DNA from: Spirochaetota bacterium
GTDB lineage: Bacteria > Spirochaetota > UBA4802 > UB4802
Assembly: GCA_026414805.1 (NCBI GenBank)
Contig: JAOAIH010000021.1
Coordinates: forward strand, 1 to 44,859
Direction of reading: 5' to 3'
Length of the DNA: 44,859 nt
The stretch's first letter is position 1, and the number at the start of each line of letters is the position of its first letter. This document shows, one piece after another, positions 43,305 through 44,859 of this stretch. The notes beneath the pieces are model-generated. The model worked only from the letters and a program-made list of their open reading frames with translations. It was not told the origin of the DNA and searched no databases. Both the position numbers and the translations under genes were made by a program.

Positions 43305-43960
43305 TGATTGTCACCAATTATTATGTTTTTAAGCTCATCCACATCGTCTGCCCTGTATGGGTATTCTTTGGAAAGCCGTGCTGTAATTGTTTCAATTGCT
43401 GTGCATAAAGCAGGCACAAACTGCTTTTGCTTAATGCCGTCAATAATTATCTTTACACAGTTGTCCCAAAATTGGGGCTCAATTTTTTTATGTGCATCCT
43501 CATCGGCAAGTATCCACACTTTTTTTTCAAGAAGCGTAATATAAATAAGCACGCCGTTTTTATCAGCGGTTTTGTACAGGCCATTTTTGTAAAATGCAGT
43601 GATGGCAGCTTCACGCACTTCAGCTTCTACCTCGCGCGGATTTAAAAAAAGGCGCGTTAAAAAAATGCTTTTAGCGATAGTTACTTTAAATACAAGAAAC
43701 AGCAGTGAAAAAAACGCAATGAAAATCCACAGGTTGTCTTTGTGAAAGTAAAAAAGCGGAGCAATGTAGTAGGTAAGTGCAATTGCGATCGGAAGCGATA
43801 AGGCTGCAGATGCATAAACACTTGCAAGCGGGTAATGATAGCTTGCATTGACTATCATTGGAACAATCTCTGCGCTTGTCTGTTTCTCGGCTTTTTTCAC
43901 AGCATCAATGATGCACTGTGCATCCGACTGCGACAATATTTTTGCAACAAGGTCTTTCAT
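43301..43960 (-). CDS. Second TPM-domain membrane protein
   Basis: A 219-residue protein. The TPM domain is split around two membrane helices: SAEIVPMIVNASYHYP near the start, hydrophobic stretches at about 48-70 and 75-97, then REVEAEVREAAITAFYKNGLYKTADKNGVLIYITLLEKKVWILADEDAHKKI. It has neither signal peptide nor glycine-rich tail. This is the usual second TPM protein of lemA-TPM-TPM clusters. It follows lemA by 13 bases, a gap that consists almost wholly of CAGTAACTATCGCC, a full copy of the iterated word. Confidence 0.85.
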   Translation of the reverse strand: MKDLVAKILSQSDAQCIIDAVKKAEKQTSAEIVPMIVNASYHYPLASVYASAALSLPIAIALTYYIAPLFYFHKDNLWIFIAFFSLLFLVFKVTIAKSIFLTRLFLNPREVEAEVREAAITAFYKNGLYKTADKNGVLIYITLLEKKVWILADEDAHKKIEPQFWDNCVKIIIDGIKQKQFVPALCTAIETITARLSKEYPYRADDVDELKNIIIGDNQ

Positions 43961-43973
43961 CAGTAACTATCGC

Positions 43974-44567
43974 CTACTCAAATGAAACTTTAGGGGCTTG
44001 TTTTGCACCCTCTTCAGCTTTAAAGTACTCTTTGCGCTCTAAGTGAAGCAAGAGGCTGTTGGTTATGTTGTAAGGAAAGATTCGTATTGATGAATTGAAT
44101 TCCTTGACTGCTTCATTGTAGCGCTGGCGTGCCACGTTAATGCGATTTTCAGTGCCTTCAAGCTGGTGCATGAGATCGGTGAAATGCGCGTCAGCTTTTA
44201 AATTTGGATAACGCTCAATAACCACCATAAGGCGTGCCAGTGCACTAGAAAGCTCTCCCTGTGCAGCCTGGAATTGGGCTATCTTTTCAGGGTTGCTTAA
44301 GTCTTTTGGCGATAGTTGAATGGAAGTGGCCTTTGCCCGCGCTTCAATGACAGCCTGCAGTGTCTGCTTTTCGTGCGCGGCATAACCTTTAACAGTAGCT
44401 ACCAGGTTTGGAATAAGGTCAGCTCTTCGCTGCAGCGCCGATTCTAAGTCACCGTATGCTTTGAACACTTCTTCTTCAAGCATCTGAAGTTTGTTGTATC
44501 CGCATCCGGTAAAAGAATAAAGTGAAAGTGCAATAATAACCGGTAATACGTAGGAAAATTTTTTCAT
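43974..44567 (-). CDS. lemA: LemA-family lipoprotein
   Basis: A 197-residue protein. GGAGGAACAAT before the ATG at 44567 selects this start (MKKFSYVL) over 44594. There is a lipobox TGC near residue 22, then the LemA helical repeat: [57 protein letters not shown], ending with the typical [22 protein letters not shown]. The domain forms a long antiparallel helical bundle outside the membrane. It starts the operon with two TPM genes. The gene carries GGCGATAG at 44308-44315. Confidence 0.93.
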   Translation of the reverse strand: MKKFSYVLPVIIALSLYSFTGCGYNKLQMLEEEVFKAYGDLESALQRRADLIPNLVATVKGYAAHEKQTLQAVIEARAKATSIQLSPKDLSNPEKIAQFQAAQGELSSALARLMVVIERYPNLKADAHFTDLMHQLEGTENRINVARQRYNEAVKEFNSSIRIFPYNITNSLLLHLERKEYFKAEEGAKQAPKVSFE

Positions 44568-44610
44568 TATTGTTCCTCCAAAAAAGGATTTCATTAGCTT
44601 TTATCGTTAT

Positions 44611-44859
44611 GGATCCTGTATTGTGTTCAGGATAACTCCTGGTCATTCCAGGCTTATCCTGAATCTTTCACCACGCATCGTCATTCCGGACTCGATCCGG
44701 AATCTCTCGTTACACACTGTCATTCCGGGCTTGACCCGGAATCTTTCATCACACATTGTCATTCCGGACTTGATCCGGAATCTACACTCACCATCAAGAT
44801 CCTGAGTCAAGCTCAGGATGACGCTTGTGATAAGATCCTGAACCAAGTTCAGGATGACG
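44611..44859. repeat. Array of short palindromic dispersed repeats at the window edge
   Basis: Upstream of lemA, four direct units start with GTCATTCC at 44642, 44680, 44719 and 44758 (period 38-39 bases). Each has a core CATTCCGG-N8-CCGGAAT that is itself an imperfect inverted repeat. They are flanked by units of the related AGGATCC/TCAGGAT type, at about 44611-44636 and, in reverse orientation, at about 44785 and 44830 to the end (AGATCCTGA...TCAGGATGAC). Reading frames through such arrays give the familiar spurious VIPDLIRNL peptide. The same family, decayed, is at 12.2 kb and 25.3 kb. The array continues past the edge, and the lemA promoter may lie within it. Confidence 0.85.

Larger units (their letters stand above)
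1133..44315. repeat. Iterated word GGCGATAG (16 octamers, 24 heptamers) scattered through the window
   Basis: Octamer GGCGATAG on the plus strand begins at 1133, 13940, 15105, 20014, 31285, 33212, 36670 and 44308. Its complement CTATCGCC begins at 2057, 2957, 10271, 15116, 22395, 23776, 28080 and 43967. Eight further copies match only GCGATAG or its complement: 5532, 15012, 19152, 25217, 32185, 35597, 43265 and 43674. Common 3' extensions are TTACTG (e.g. 1133, 25217, 43967) and CTCCTG (2957, 31285). Counts were made by eye and could miss a copy. They lie in all reading frames and both orientations, and half of the octamers fall in the small non-coding fraction. Confidence 0.8.

Noticed and set aside
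44642-44784. CRISPR array
   Set aside because: The 38-39 base units have no separate unique spacers, the units themselves are palindromic and degenerate, and there are no cas genes.
44623-44846. Open frames on both strands through the terminal repeats
   Set aside because: The peptides are the typical VIPxLTRNL/VIPDLIRNL products of palindromic repeats, not genes.

Overview
The window (about 38-40% GC by eye) looks like chromosomal DNA of a Gram-negative bacterium. It has lipoproteins with lipoboxes, outer-membrane-type beta proteins with signal peptides, a type III glutamine synthetase and a split (archaeal-style) glutamate synthase. There is no prophage, insertion sequence or CRISPR array. 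Phylum cannot be fixed from sequence alone; a spirochaete-like or other deep-branching Gram-negative lineage would fit, but that is a guess.

Layout. 1-2 kb: 3' end of a tRNA-Arg(TCT), a DsrE-family protein and a membrane-anchored M28 peptidase. 2-8.6 kb: an arsenic island with arsR, an ArsP-type permease, a small thioredoxin-like protein, Acr3 and a radical SAM/SPASM protein in one direction, then a HigA antitoxin remnant, an opposing outer-membrane protein, and arsC under its own promoter. 8.6-9.9 kb: a membrane SpoIIE-type phosphatase. 10.3-15 kb: an acyl-CoA module (double-hotdog MaoC, SDR, HMG-CoA-synthase-like protein fused to a DUF35 domain, SCP2-type thiolase). 15.1-19.9 kb: dapA-dapB followed by a CBS-PAS-Fis regulator and a REC-PAS-GGDEF-EAL protein. 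20-27 kb: envelope proteins, an Amidase_3 cell-wall hydrolase, a TIGR01212-type radical SAM protein, an AMP-nucleosidase-like protein, a CsgG-like lipoprotein and Tpx. 27-32 kb: a penicillin acylase family hydrolase, a possible ribbon-helix-helix protein, a VOC protein and a YdcF-like protein. 32-39.5 kb: nitrogen assimilation, with glutamate synthase in parts (one carrying a frameshift), a GltB-C-terminal/GltD fusion and type III glutamine synthetase. 39.5-44.6 kb: a tightly coupled minus-strand operon lemA, TPM, TPM, hydantoinase A-like, histone-deacetylase-like. The right edge is an array of short dispersed repeats.

The most striking signal is not a gene. The octamer GGCGATAG (either strand) occurs 16 times by hand count where under one is expected from composition, and the heptamer GCGATAG 24 times. 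Copies are split evenly between strands, are over-represented between genes, are often followed by TTACTG or CTCCTG, and once form an inverted pair making a hairpin in front of dapA. This resembles an iterated genome-wide word such as an uptake-signal sequence or the cyanobacterial HIP1 element, but with a sequence I do not recognise.
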